From contig OZ220471.1 of assembly GCA_965115835.1 (NCBI GenBank), positions 2,046,001-2,110,000 on the forward strand: a DNA stretch of 64,000 bases, written 5' to 3'. Made by a program: the position numbers and the translations under genes. The notes under the pieces were generated by a model, which was given only the letters and a program-made list of their open reading frames with translations, made no database searches and had not been told where the DNA came from. Positions within the stretch are counted from its first letter, which is position 1; every line of letters begins with the position of its first letter. Shown piece after piece: positions 34,074 through 47,300 of the stretch. Origin of the DNA: Foliamicus sp965115835. Lineage in GTDB: Bacteria; Pseudomonadota; Gammaproteobacteria; Steroidobacterales; Foliamicaceae.

Positions 34074-35330
34074 TTACCAGCGGCCTCGAACCTTGATGTC
34101 GAGGCGGTGGTCGGCCGGTTCCTGCAAAGCTTCGCGCCGCACGGCCTCGATCGTCACGTCGAGATCGGGCGCGCCCAACGCCAACTCCGGCGTGAGACGC
34201 CAGCCCACGCCCACCTCGCGCGCGCCGGCCGAAACGCCGTAGCTCAGCTGCGGCGCGCCAACGAACCGCCCGCGAAAGGCCGGCAAGCCGTAGCCCGCTT
34301 CCATCGTCCAGCGACCGCCCTGATCGCTGCCCAGACGACGCGACAGCGGATCGTGGGCAAACAAGGCGTCCAGACCGCCGCTGGCCGCAGAACCGAGGTC
34401 CTGGCGCAGGGCCAGGGTCAGGCCCAGGGCCGAGTCCGACCGGGGATCGTAGGCCAGCGAGGCCGAAAAGCCCCGGTCCCTCATCGCGCCGTCCTCGTGG
34501 GTCAGCAGCGCGCGTCCCTCCACGCTGAACTCGATGCCGAGGCGCGGATCGCTCCACGCAAGCCCACCGCCGATCTCCACCCCAAAGCCGGTTTCCGCAG
34601 CGCCGCTGTCACGCCGCGCGCCAATCTCCAGCTTCGGCGTCAGACCGCCGCCACCGGGCAGCGCAAACCGCTTGCTGCCCTCCAGACCCAGCCGCAGCCG
34701 GCCGACGCCTGCCTCCGTGCCTACCAGACCGTCCGTGCGGGCCGAGGTGGTGCGCGCCCACAGGGCGTCGGACACCAGCGACAGCGAACCGCCGTTCGCG
34801 AACGACAACAACTCGCCGCTCGCCCCGGTCGCCGCCATGGTCCAGCCAATCGCCGTCTCCAGGGATTCGGCCGCACCCGGCGCCAGCGTGATGGCGCCGC
34901 TGCCGTGGCCAACCGCGCCCCACAGCGACAGCCGTTCGGAAAGACGCCAGGAAGCATACGGAATCGCCGCCGTCAACGAAGCCTCGATACCGCCGTCCGT
35001 CCCCGGCGTGGCTGACGCTCCGCGATAGCCGCCGGCGCTGCGGCTTTGCGATAGCGCCACACCCGCCAGCCAGCGGCCCTTCGCGTAGTCCACGCCCAGC
35101 AGCGCCGTGGTCACCTCGCCGTCCAGACCCACTTCGTCCTCGCGACCGTCGAAGCTCGACTGCGAGCCGCGGCCCCAGAACCCGAGAACGCCGCCGAACG
35201 TGTCCTCCCCGCGGGTGTAGGTAAAGCGACTGCCCGCCAGCAGTTGCCCGAGACCCGTCTCCGATGCGCCGTCCTCGAACCGCCCCGGCTGACCCGGGAA
35301 CGACGAACCGCCGCCCATACCCGGCTGCGC
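34074..35330 (-). other. Autotransporter beta-barrel at the C-terminus of the giant protein
   Basis: The last ~400 residues contain alternating hydrophobic strands such as TTALLGVDYAKGRWLAGVALS, FAVEG-like repeats and the terminal ...LDIKVRGRW. The Gly/Ser-rich linker (SYTMGGVSGSGTFGGG) at about residues 8030-8075 connects the passenger. This makes the protein a type V (autotransporter) secreted surface protein rather than a type I RTX adhesin. Confidence 0.88.
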
Positions 35331-38300
35331 CGGATACCCCGGGGACACTCCCGCGCCACCGCCGAAAGTCCCGGAACCTGAAACTCCGCCCATCGTGTAG
35401 CTACCGCTCAGGGGGCTGCCGATCGAGTGGCCAGCCATGGCGCCGAACCGATCCGCCAGACAATCACGCTCCGCTGCTGCACCGGCGCCGGGCAACGCGC
35501 TGTCGCCAGCCGCTTCCGCCGCCGCCCCGTCGCCCGAACCGCAGGCGCCCGCCGCCGAAACCGGATCGCCGCCGATCGCGTAGCCGCCAAACGTGCCCCG
35601 GAAACCCGGCACACGCGCAAACTCACCGGTGCGACCAACGCGCTCGGCAATGCCGTCGAGCGCACCCTCGGCCACCGTGCGACCGAAACGACCGAGCCAC
35701 GACTGCGGCATCGGGTCGGAGTTGACAATCACGCCGGTCGCCTCGCCGTCCGCAATAACGCCGCCTTCCGCATCCGACAGCAGAATCGCAAAGGTCTCTC
35801 GGCCCTCGTCGTGCGAATCGTCCAGGGTCTCGATACGAATCTCCGCACGAACAACGCCCGGCGCAAACCGCGCAACCCCAGAGGCCTGCACAAAGTCCGA
35901 GCCGGACTCCGCGCTCCCGTAGTCCCCGCCCGAAGCCGGACGCCAGGACACGCTCACCTCACGCGCCGACGGCGCCGACAGCGTGAGCGCGAATACCAGG
36001 GTCTCCCCCTCGTCGGCGGAAGCATCGGCAATGGAAATCTCCGGCGGCCCGAACGGCGTCGCAAACACCCGGGGAGAGCGCTCGCCCGCACCGGAGGCAT
36101 TCACCGCACGAATCCGGAACCGATACTTCACGCCGTTGTCCAGACCCGTCACCGTGTAACTCGTGGTGGCCGCGCCGGAACCCGCCATATCCGTCCAGGC
36201 GCTCCACCTGGCCGTACCACGACGCACCCGCAGCTGCCAGTGAGTGATCGTGGAGTCCCCCGGATCGCTCCACGAAAGCGCCACCTCGCCGTCGCCCGCC
36301 TCGGCCTCAAAACCCTGCGGCTGTCCGGGCGCCGACGCAGGCGGCCCCGCCGAACCCGCCGGATCACGACTCCCCTCCGCGCCCCCCGGCGACATGGTCT
36401 TGTCGTCCTCGGTCACCGTGATCGTGACGCTGTCAATGCTCACCGAGTCGTAGCCGCCCCCGCTGGCCGTGTGGCTCAGCGTCACCGCCACATCGTCCTC
36501 CATGTCGGCGTCCTCGAGAACCCACACCCGCACCAACTGCGGAATGTCCCAGTTCGACGTGGTGAACACAAGACGACCCCAGTTGCTGCCGTCGGAACCC
36601 TGACCCTGGGTGGTGAAGGTCACATCGCCCGATCTCCCCTCCGCAACCACCGTCACATCATCGCTCGGCGCCGCATCCAGCACCACCGTGTAGGTCGCCG
36701 TGCCGCCCTCGTCCACCGTCAGCGTCGTCGGCGTCACCGTCACTCCCTTGGGCGTCGTCACCACCGGCGGCGATCCCGATGCGCCGTCGTTGAGCGTACC
36801 CTCCGCCACAACATCATCGCCCAGCTTGTAGCCGTTCCAGGCGCTGTTGTCCACCAGCGTGATCGTGTAGCTCTCCGCACCCTCCGAAGCGGCCGTGTCG
36901 GAGCTGGTCGGGATCAATACCGTCCCGGTCGTGCCCCCCTCGCTGCCAAAGTCCGCATCGAAGAACTGCGTCAGGTCGCCGGGAATGTCGGCCGCGTCGA
37001 AATCGCTCGAACTCCGAGCCGAAAGCGTCAGTTCCACCGGCAACACGCCCGTCACCTCACGATCCGAAGTGATCGTCAGGCTGATGTCCGCGCCCTCCGT
37101 CACCGCCGCCGGATCGTCCGCCAGCGTCAGCGTCGCCGTGGTGTCCACCACCGTCACGGTGACATCGTCCGCCTCCACATCGGCGTAGTTGGTGCCCGGA
37201 GCGCTCACGTCGAGTCGAGTGGTCCAGCCGCGGTCGCCCTCATCGTCACTCACGACGGCATACTCGGTCACCCTCTGCGGCTCATCCCAGTTGTAGGGCT
37301 CGAACACCAGCTCGCCTATATCCCGGTCGTCAAGGCCCTCGACCACGGACGTGATCTCCACCGTGACCGTCCCGGTCGGCCTCGCTCCCGCCAGCACCAC
37401 CGCAAACTTGGCCCCGCTGCCCTCGTTGATCGTCAACTCCGTCGGCGTCACCACCACTCGCGGAGCGTTCGCATCAAACGGCGTCGCCGTCACTGCCGCC
37501 GACTCCGCCCCGTTGTTGGAACCCGCCACCGCACGAATCTGGAAGCGATACTCGCTGCCGTTGTCCAGACTCGACACCGTATGACTCGTGGTACCGGCGC
37601 TCGAACCGGAAATGTCGGACCACGAACCCCAGACCGCGCCCACCTTGCCGTAACGCAACTGCCACACGGTGATGTTCTCGTTGCCCAGGTCGGTCCACGA
37701 CAACGTCACCTGCGCATCGCCCGCGCTGGCAGACAAGCCTTCGGGCGCCGGAAGAGACGGCAACACGTCGTTGTCCGTGATCGTGCCCGTGGCCGTCGCG
37801 TCGGAGATCGTCACCCCGGCGGACGGATCCGACAGCGTCACCGTGAATGTCTCGTCCGATTCCACCACATTGTCGTCGAACAGCGTCACCGAGATCGTCG
37901 CGGTCGTCGCACTCGCCGCAATCGTCGCCGCCGTCGCCATCGTCACCGCCGTGAAGTCCGTCCCCGCCGTCGCCGTGTCGCCGGTCTCCGATGTCACCGT
38001 GTACTTGAAGCTGATCCCCGAAGACGGCGCCGGAGTCGCCGTAACCGTGAACGACATCGTCCCCGTGTTCTCCGCCGCCGTCGCGTCCGCGATGCTCAGC
38101 GAAACCGTGCCGTCGTTCAGCGCGCCGTCGGCCGTGTCGTCACTGCCCACCACATAGCCGGTCCCGGCGTTCAGCGTGATCCGGTAGGTCTCCGCGTTCT
38201 CCGCCACCGAGTCCACGCTGGTCGGGATCGTCACCGTGCCCGTGGTGCTGGCGCTGTCCCCGCCGAACACCGCGTCAAAGTTCCTCGGGCCGAGCGAACC

Positions 38301-41300
38301 CGGGATGTCCGCCGCCGTGAAACCGCTCGAACCCCGATCCGAAAGCGTCAGGCTTACCGCAACCGTGCCCGTCAGCGCACGGTCCGAGGTCACCGACAGA
38401 CGGATCGCCGTACCCTCCGTCACCGCCGCCGGATCCGTCGACAACTGCAATGTCGGCGACGGCGCCGGCTCGGTCACCGTCACTTCGACATCGTCGATGC
38501 TCAATGACGGGCCGTAGTTCGTGTCGCTGCTGGCCGATGCGTGCGTCAAGGTCGCGCTGTCGTTGGTCGTGTCCGAGTCGGTAGCCGCATTCACCGTCAC
38601 CGTCTGCGCGGTCTTCCAGTTCGAGGGCGTGAACGTCAACGGCGAACCCGTCACCGTCACATCGCCCGATTCGCCGCCCACTGTCACCGTCACGTCCGAC
38701 GAGGGCTTCGTGTCCAGCTTCACCGTGTAGGTATTGCTGCCGCCCTCGGCAACCGTCACAGTGCTCGGCGTGATCGTCACCCCCGCCGTGTCGTCGTCGG
38801 TGATCGTGCCGGTCGCTTCGAGTCTCGTCCCGCCGCCGGCAAAGACCACGCGATGGTCATTCGTGCGGATGTTGTTCAGCCGCAGCGTAAAGGTCTCGTT
38901 GTCCTCATCCGCCTCATCGCCCAGAACATCCACCCTCACCGTCTGGCTCAGGGACGCGCCGGTCGCATCCGCCGCGAATACCACCTTCCGGTTCGCCTGA
39001 AAATGCCTGAAGTCCTTTCCGGGACCCGCCTCGGCCGTGCCCTCCCGGGCAACCGCGTCCACCTGAACCGGGTGACTCGGAGAACCGCTCAGCGTCACCG
39101 TGAAGTTCAGGGCCGTCCGCCCCGAGTCCCCTTCGACCACCTCCGCGTCCGCCACCGAAATCTCATGACCGGTCGCCGTGGCGTCATCATCGTCGGTGAT
39201 CGTGCCGGTCGCTTCGAGTCTCGACTCGCCGCCGGCAAAGACCACGCGACTGTCGGCCGTGCGCAGGTTGTTCAACAGCAGCGTAAAGGTCTCGTTGTCC
39301 TCGTCCACCTCATCGCCCAGCACCTGCACCGCCACCGTCTTGCTCAAGGACGCGCCGGTCGCATTCGCCTCGAAGACAATCTTCCGATCCCTGAAACCGA
39401 TGAAGTCCTGGCCAGGCCCCCAGCCTCCCTTGGCCGCATCGCCCGAATCCTTGGCCCAAGCCGTCGCCTTGATCTCAACCTGATGACTCGGCGAACCGCT
39501 CAACGTCACCGTGAAGTTCATGGCCGTCTTGTGAGAGTCGCCCTCCGTGACACTCGCATTCGCCACCGAAATGGTGTGGCCGGTGGAAGTCGTGTCGTCG
39601 TCGTCGGTGATCGTACCGGTCGCTTCGAGTCTCGACTCGCCGCCGGCAAAGGCCACGCGACTGTCGGTCGTGCGCAGGACGTTCAACCGCAGCGTAAAGG
39701 TCTCGTCGTCCTCTTCGACCTCGTCGCCCAGTATCTTCACCGTCACCGTCTTGCTCAGCGCCGCGCCGGTCGCGTTCGCCGCAAACACCAGTTTCCGTCT
39801 CTGGAAACCGATGAAGTCCCGGCCAGCCCCCTTGCCTCCCTTGGCCGTATCGCCCGAGCCCTTGGCCCACGCCGTCGCCTGAATCTCGACCTGATGACTC
39901 GGCGAACCGCTCAACGTCACCGTGAAGTTCATGTCCGTCTCGCCGGAGTCGCCCTCCATGACGCTCACGTCCGCCACCGAAATCGTCAGAGCCGCAGCCA
40001 CGGTCTGCGTCACCGTCAACACCACATCCTTCGTGTCCGTGTTGCCGTTGCCGTCCGACGCCGTCACCGTCATCGTGTACGTGCCCGGCGCCGTCGTAGT
40101 GAAGGTGAGCTGCGCCGCATTCAGCGCCGTACCGTTCGGAATCGCCGGCGTCGTCTCGCCCGCCTTGCGCGTCCACGAGTACGTCACCGTGTCCCCGTCG
40201 CCGTCCGTCGCCGACGCCGTGATGTCCACATCCTCGCCCACCGTCACCGTCTGGGCCGTCAGCGACGCCAGCACCGGCGAAGCGTCGTCGTCCTCGATCG
40301 TGCCACTCGCCGTGGCCGGGTCCGGCAGCGTCGCGCCGACCGCATCGCTCAGCTTCAGCACCACCGTCTCGTCGGTCTCGTCGGACTCGTCGCCGGTCAC
40401 CGCAACCGTCACCGTCTTTGCCAGGGCCGCCCCGGTGCTGCCGGCGGCAAAGGTCAGAGTGCCAGCCGCCAGGGCGGTGAAATCCGTCCCCGAGGTCGCC
40501 GTCGAGGCGCCGTCCACCGCGTAACCCACCGTCACCTGCCGGCCGCTGGTCGCGCCCAGCGTCACCGTGAACACCATGTCCGCGCTGCCCGAATCACCCT
40601 CCGTCACCGCCGCCGGCGCCGCGATCGACAGGGCCGGCGGATCGTCGTTGTCGGTGATCGTGCCCGTCGCCGTCGCGTCGCCGAGCGTCACCCCGGAAGA
40701 CGGCTCCGACAGCGTCACCGTGAACGTCTCGTCCGGCTCGTCCAGCGCGTCGTCCGTCACCGACACCGTGATCGTCGTGCTGCTCGCGTTCGCCGCGATC
40801 GTCGCTGCGGTCGCCGTCGTCACCGCCGTGAAGTCCGCGCCCGCCGTCGCCGTGTCACCGCTCGCCGCCTTCACCGTGTACTTGAACGTCACCTCCGAGG
40901 AAGACACCGGAGCGGCCGTCACCGTGAACGTGAACGTGCCGTCCTCCGCCGCCGTCACATCCGCGATGCTCAGCGCAGTGGACTGCGGCGGATCATTCAG
41001 TGTGCCGTCGGCGGTCTTGTCGACGCCGAGCGCGTAGCCGGTCCCGTCGTTCAGCGTGACCCGGTAGGTCTCCGCGCCCTCCGCGTCCGAGTCCGTGCTG
41101 GTGGGGATCGTCACCGTCCCCGTCGTGCTGGCACTGTTACCGAACGACGCAGTGAAGTTCCGCGGACCCAGCGTGCCCGGGATGTCGTCCGCGTCGAAAC
41201 CGCTCGAACCATGGTCCGAAAGCGTCAGGCTCACCGTCAGATCGCCCGTCAACGCACGGTCCGAAGACACCGGCAGACTGATCGCCGTCCCCTCCGTCAC

Positions 41301-44300
41301 CGCCGCCGGATTCGTCGAGAGCTGCAATGTCGGCGTCGTCTCCGTGATCGAAACCGTCACCGAGTCGATCGACACCGAACCGTAGCCGCCGCCGGAAGCA
41401 GAGTGCGTCAGCGTCACCGTGGCGTCCGTCGTCGTGTCTTCGTCCGACGCCGCGCTCACCGTCACCATCTGCGCCGTGCTCCAGCTTGATGACGTGAACG
41501 TCAGGCTGTCCGGATTCACCGTCACGTCGCCCGATTCGCCGGACACCGTCACCGTCACGTCCGCCGTCGGCTCCGTGTCCAGCTTCACCGTGTAGCTGCC
41601 GCTGCTACCTTCGTCCACCGTCAGCGCGGTCTGCGAGATCGTCACCCCCGCCGTATCGTCGTCCGTGATCGTCCCTGTCGCCGTGGCCGTGCCAATCGTG
41701 GCGTTGGTCGGGCTCGAGAGCGTGAGCGCCACCTTCTCGTCCGCCTCGTCCACTTCGTCGCCCTTGACCGTGACGGCAATCGACTTCTGCGTCTCGCCAG
41801 CAGCGAACGTCAGCGTGCCGGCGCCGCCGGTGAAGTCGGTGTCCGCGGTCGCCGTCGAGGCGGCGGCGACCGCATGGGTCACCGTCACCTCGCGGCCGCT
41901 GGCCGCGTCCAGCGTGACGGTGAAGGTCATCGCGGTGTCACCGCTGTCGCCTTCCGCGACCGCCGCCGGCGCCGCGATCGACAGGGCCGGCAGATCGTCG
42001 TTGTCGGTGATCGTGCCCGTTGCGGTCGCGTCGCCGAGCGTCACCCCGGAAGACGGATCCGACAGCGTCACCGTGAACGTCTCGTCGGACTCGTCCAGCG
42101 TGTCGTCCGTCACCGCAACCGTGATCGTCGTGCTGCTCGCGTTCGCCGCGATCGTCCCCGCCGTCGCCGTCGTCACTGCCGTGAAGTCCGTATCCGCTGT
42201 CGCCGTGTCGCCGCTCTCCGCGGTCACCGTGTACTTGAAGCTGATCCCCGACGCAGTCGCCGGCGCCGCCGTCACCGTGAACGCGAACGTGCCGTCCTCC
42301 GCCGCTGTCACGTCCGCAATGCTCAGCGACGACACCGTGCCGTCGTTCAGTGTGCCGTCGGCCGTCTTGTCGGTACCGAGCGCGTAGCCGGCCCCGTCGT
42401 TCAGCGTGATCCGGTAGGTCTCCGCGCCCTCCGCATCCGAGTCGGCACTGGTCGGGATCGTCACTGTGCCCGTCGTGCTGGCGGTGTTGCCGAACGACAC
42501 GGTGAAGTTCCGCGGACCCAGCGAGCCCGGAATGTCGTCCGCGTCGAAACCGCTCGAACCAACGTCCGAAAGCGTCAGGCTCACCGTCAGATCGCCCGTC
42601 AGCGCGCGGTCCGACGTCACCGTCAGACTGATATCCGTCCCCTCCGTCACATCCGCCGAGGGAGCCAGCAGCTGCAGCGTCGGCGTCGTGTCCGTCACCG
42701 TCACCGAGACATCGTCGATGCCCAGCGACGAGCCGTAGTTCGTGTCGCTGCTGGCCGACGTGTGGGTCAGCGTCGCCATGTCGTCCGTCGTGTCCTCGTC
42801 GGCGCCGGCGCTCACCGTCACGGTCTGCGCCGTGCCGAAGTTCGACGGCGTGAACGTCAGCGAAGACGGGTCCACCGTCACCTCGCCCGATTCGCCGCCC
42901 GCCGTCACCGTCACGTTCGCCGACGGCGCCGTGTCCAGCTTCACCGTGTACTCGCCGCTGCCGCCTTCGTCGATCCTCAGCCAGGTCGGCGAGATCGTCA
43001 CGCCGTGGGAACGCGCCTCCGTTACCGTCACCGCAATCGTCCCCGCGGGATCAAGCAGCGCCAGCGCCGGGAAGCGGACCGTGTGCTCAATGGCGGCGCT
43101 GCCGGCGGCAACCCCCGTGATCGTCACCGGCTGCGCGATCCGGGCATCGGCCCGGGTGAACGTCAGCGAGGACGGGCTTACCTGCACACCGCTGCCGCTC
43201 GTCAGCGTCACTTCCGCCGTCCGATCCAGATATGGCAGCGCCGCGGCGCTCAGCCTCACGCCGTAGGTGATGCCGGCGCCCTGCGCCACGCCGGCGTTGT
43301 AGACAACACTGGCGCTTCCCGTCCTCGTGATGCCGCCGCCGCTGAACTCCAGACCCAGGTTGTCGGTGTTGACGACGCTCACCTCCACCAACTCCGACCA
43401 CGGACCGGGCACGTCCTTCCTGTTGACGATATCCACCGCCCGGACCTGATACTGGCCCACGCCTCCGTGCAAGGTAGCGCTCTTGTTCAGGGTGGCGGAT
43501 CGGGTCGATGCTGTGCTGTTCCTGATATCGAACGGATACCAGCCGCGCCAGCTCCGCTCCTTGTTCTTGAACCGGTACTGCCACTTGTCGACGGCCGAAT
43601 CGGTCCGGGCGGTCCACCTCAGCGTGATCGCGTTCTCGACCGCCGTGATGCGCAGCGACGTCGGCCTGGCGATGCCCTCGTCGTCGTCGCCGATCGTTCC
43701 AGTCGCGGTGGCGTCCGTGATCGTCACGCCCGAAGACGGCTCCGACAGCGTCACCGTGAACGTCTCGTCGGCCTCGACCTCGGTGTCGTCGGTGAGCGAC
43801 ACACTGATCGTCGTGGTCGTCGCGTTCGCCGCGATCGTCGCCGTTGCCGCCGTCGTTACCGCCATGAAGTCCGAGCCGGCGGTCGCGGTGTCGCCGCTCT
43901 CCGCCGTCACCGTGTACTTGAACGTGATCGGCGAGGACGGCGCCGGAGCCGCGGTCACCGTGAACGACATCGTTTCGTCCTCCGGCGCCGTCGCGTCCGC
44001 GATGCTCAGCGCGATCGCACCGATACCCAGAGCCGGGGTGCCGTCGTTCAGCGTGCCGTCGGCCGTGTTGTTGTCCTCGTCGACCGCATAGCCGGCACCC
44101 TCGTTCAGGGTGATCCGGTAGGTTTCCACGCTTTCCACGACGTTGTCCGTGCGGGTCGGGATCGTCACCGTGCCTGTCGTGCTCGTGGTGGCGCCGAAGG
44201 ACGCAGTGAAGTTGCGCGGACCCAGGGCGCCCTGAATGTCGGCTGCGTCGAAACCGCTCGTGTCACGGTCCGCCAGCGTCAGGCTCACCGCCAGACCGCC

Positions 44301-47300
44301 CGCCAGCGCCTTGTCCGACGTCACTGTCAGACGGATCGCCGCCCCCTCGGTCACGGTCGCCGGAACGTGAGTCAGGGACAGCGTCGGCGTCGTGTCCGTC
44401 ACCATCACCGATACGGAGGGGGCCGCGCTCACACTGCCGTAGCCGGTCACGGCATGACTCACCGTGACGCTCTCGTCATCCGTATCGCCATCCGGCGGCG
44501 CCGTGACCGTCACGGCCTGAGCCCTGTCCCAGTTGGCGCGGGTGAAGGTCAGCGGGCCGGACACCGTCGCTCCGGCGTCGTCGCTGCCCGGCGTGACCGT
44601 CACATCGCCCGCTGGCTGCGTGTTCAGCACCACGGTGTAGTTGGCGGTGCTGCTTTCCGTCACCGTCAGCTCGGAGACGGAGACCGTCACGCCCGGGGTG
44701 GCGGGCGCCTGATCGTCGTCGTCCGTGATCGTCCCCGTCGCCATCGCGGTAGCGATGCTGGCGTTGGTCGCGTTCGACAGCTTCAGCACCACCGTCTCGT
44801 CGTCCTCGTCCAGCTCGTCGCCCGTCACCGAAACCGTGATCGTCTTGCTGGTCTCGCCCGCCGCAAACGTCAGCGTCCCTGACAGATCGGTGAAGTCCGT
44901 CCCCGCCGCCGTCGAACTCGTATCCACCGCATAGTCCACCGTCACCGACCGACCGCTGGCCGCGTCCAGCGCAACCGTGAACACCATGTCGGTGCTGCCG
45001 CTGTCGCCTTCCGCAACCGCCGCCGGCGCCGCAATCGACAACGCCGGCGGATCGTCGTCGTCCGTGATCGTCACCGTGGTCGTGGTGTTGCCCAGAACAA
45101 AGCCGCCCGGCAGCGTGCTGCCTTCCGCCAGCTCAATCGTTACCGTAAAGGTCTCGTTGGACTCATCCAGCGTGTCGTCGGTGATCGGAACCGCAATCGT
45201 CTTCGACGTGTCAGCGCTGTTGAACGCCACTTCAGTCACCGCATCGTTGTCGTAGTCACCGTCAGCCGGCGCGCTGGCGCCCGTCGCCGAAGCTCCGCCG
45301 TAGCTGACATCAAAGGTCACCGACCGGCCAAAGGCCGCAGGAGTCATGATCGTCACCTCGGCGTTGCCCACCCCCTCGCCCACCGTCAGCGTGGACGGCG
45401 TCGAAACCGAAGTCGCCGCACCCACCGTGATCGTCACCGACTCGCTGTCCTCGTTGCCGTTGCCGTCGGAGGCGGTAACGCTCATCACATAGGCGCCTGT
45501 CGCCGTCGGCGTGAACGTCAGCGTCTCTCCGCTCAGCGTCGCTCCGCGCGGCAGCGACGGCCCGCTGGTCTTGCTCCAGACATAGCTCACCGTATCGCCA
45601 TCCCCGTCCGTCGCCGACGCCGTAACCGACACCTCCTGGCCCACCTTCCTCATGACATTGGTCAGCGCCGCCAGCACCGGCGACGCGTCGTCATCCGTGA
45701 TCGTCCCGCTCGCCGTCGCCGTGCCGAGGCTGGCGTTGCTCTCATTCAACAGCTTCAGCACCACCTTCTCGTCGTCCTCGTCCAACTCGTCGCCCGTCAC
45801 CGAAACCGTGATCGGCTTGCTCGTCTCGCCGGCCGCAAACGTCAGCGTGCCCGACAGATCGGTGAAGTCCGTGTCCGCCGTCGCCGTCGAAGTCGCATCC
45901 ACCGCATAGTCCGCCGTCACCGACCGACCGCTGGCCGCATCCAGCGCAACCGTGAAGATCATGTCCGTGCTGCCGCTGTCGCCTTCCGTCACCGCCGACG
46001 GCGCCGCGATCGACAGCGCCGGCGGATCGTCGTCATCCGTGATCGTCACCGTCGCCGGCGTAAAACTGTTGCCTTGGAGCGTGCCGCCAATGGTGATCGT
46101 CTCGTTCGACTCGTCCGCACTGTCCGTGGTAACTACCAGATCGAAACTCGCCTCGCCCGAGGTCGCGCCCGCGGCAACGGCAAGGTCGAAGTCCGTGACC
46201 TCGCTGAAATCCGTCCCCGCCGTCGCCGTGCCGCCGGACACACCGACCGTGACGGTGGTCGGAATGGTGGCCGTCGCTGTCCCACTGCGTGTGGCCGTCA
46301 CCTTGATCGCAGTGGTCCCGCTCGACTCGGTCACCGAAACCGGATCCGCAGCCAGCGTCCAGGCGGTGGACAGCACATCGTCGTCCGTGATCGTCACCGT
46401 GGTCGTGGTGTTGCCCAGAACAAAGCCGCCCGGCAGCGCGCTGCCTTCCGCCAGCTCAATCGTTACCGTAAAGGTCTCGTCGGACTCGTCCAGCGTGTCG
46501 TCGGTGATCGGAACCGCAATCGTCTTCGACGTGTCGGCGCTGTTGAACGCCACTTCAGTCACCGCATCGTTGTCGTAGTCACCGTCAGACGGCGAGCTGG
46601 CGCCCGTAGCCGAAGCTCCGCCGTAGCTGACATCAAAGGTCACCGACCGGCCAAAGGCCGCAGGAGTCGTGATCGTCACCTCGGCGTTGCCCGCACCTTC
46701 GCCCACCGTCAGCGCGGTCGGCGTCGAAACCGAAGTCGCCGCACCCACCGTGATCGTCACCGACTCGCTGTCCTCGTTGCCGTTGCCGTCGGAGGCGGTA
46801 ACGCTCATCACATAGGCGCCCGCCTCGGTCGGCGTGAACGTCAGCGTCTCTCCGCTCAGCGTCACCCCGCGCGGCAGCGACGGCCCGCTGGTCCTGCTCC
46901 AGACATAGCTCACCGTATCGCCATCCCCGTCCGTCGCCGTCGCCGTGACCGACACCTCCTGGCCCACCTTCCTCGTGACATTGGTCAGCGCCGCCAGCAC
47001 CGGCGAGGCGTCGTCATCCGTGATCGTGCCGCTCGCCGTCGCCGTGCCGAGGATGGCGTTGCTCTCATTCGACAGCTTCAGCACCACCTTCTCGTCGTCC
47101 TCGTCCAACTCGTCGCCCGTCACCGAAACCGTGATCGTCTTGCTCGTCTCGCCGGCCGCAAACGTCAGCGTCCCCGACAGATCGGTGAAGTCCGTCCCCG
47201 CCGCCGTCGAAGTCGCATCCACCGCATAGTCCACCGTCACCGACCGACCGCTGGCCGCGTCCAGCGCAACCGTGAACACCATGTCGGTGCTGGCGCTGTC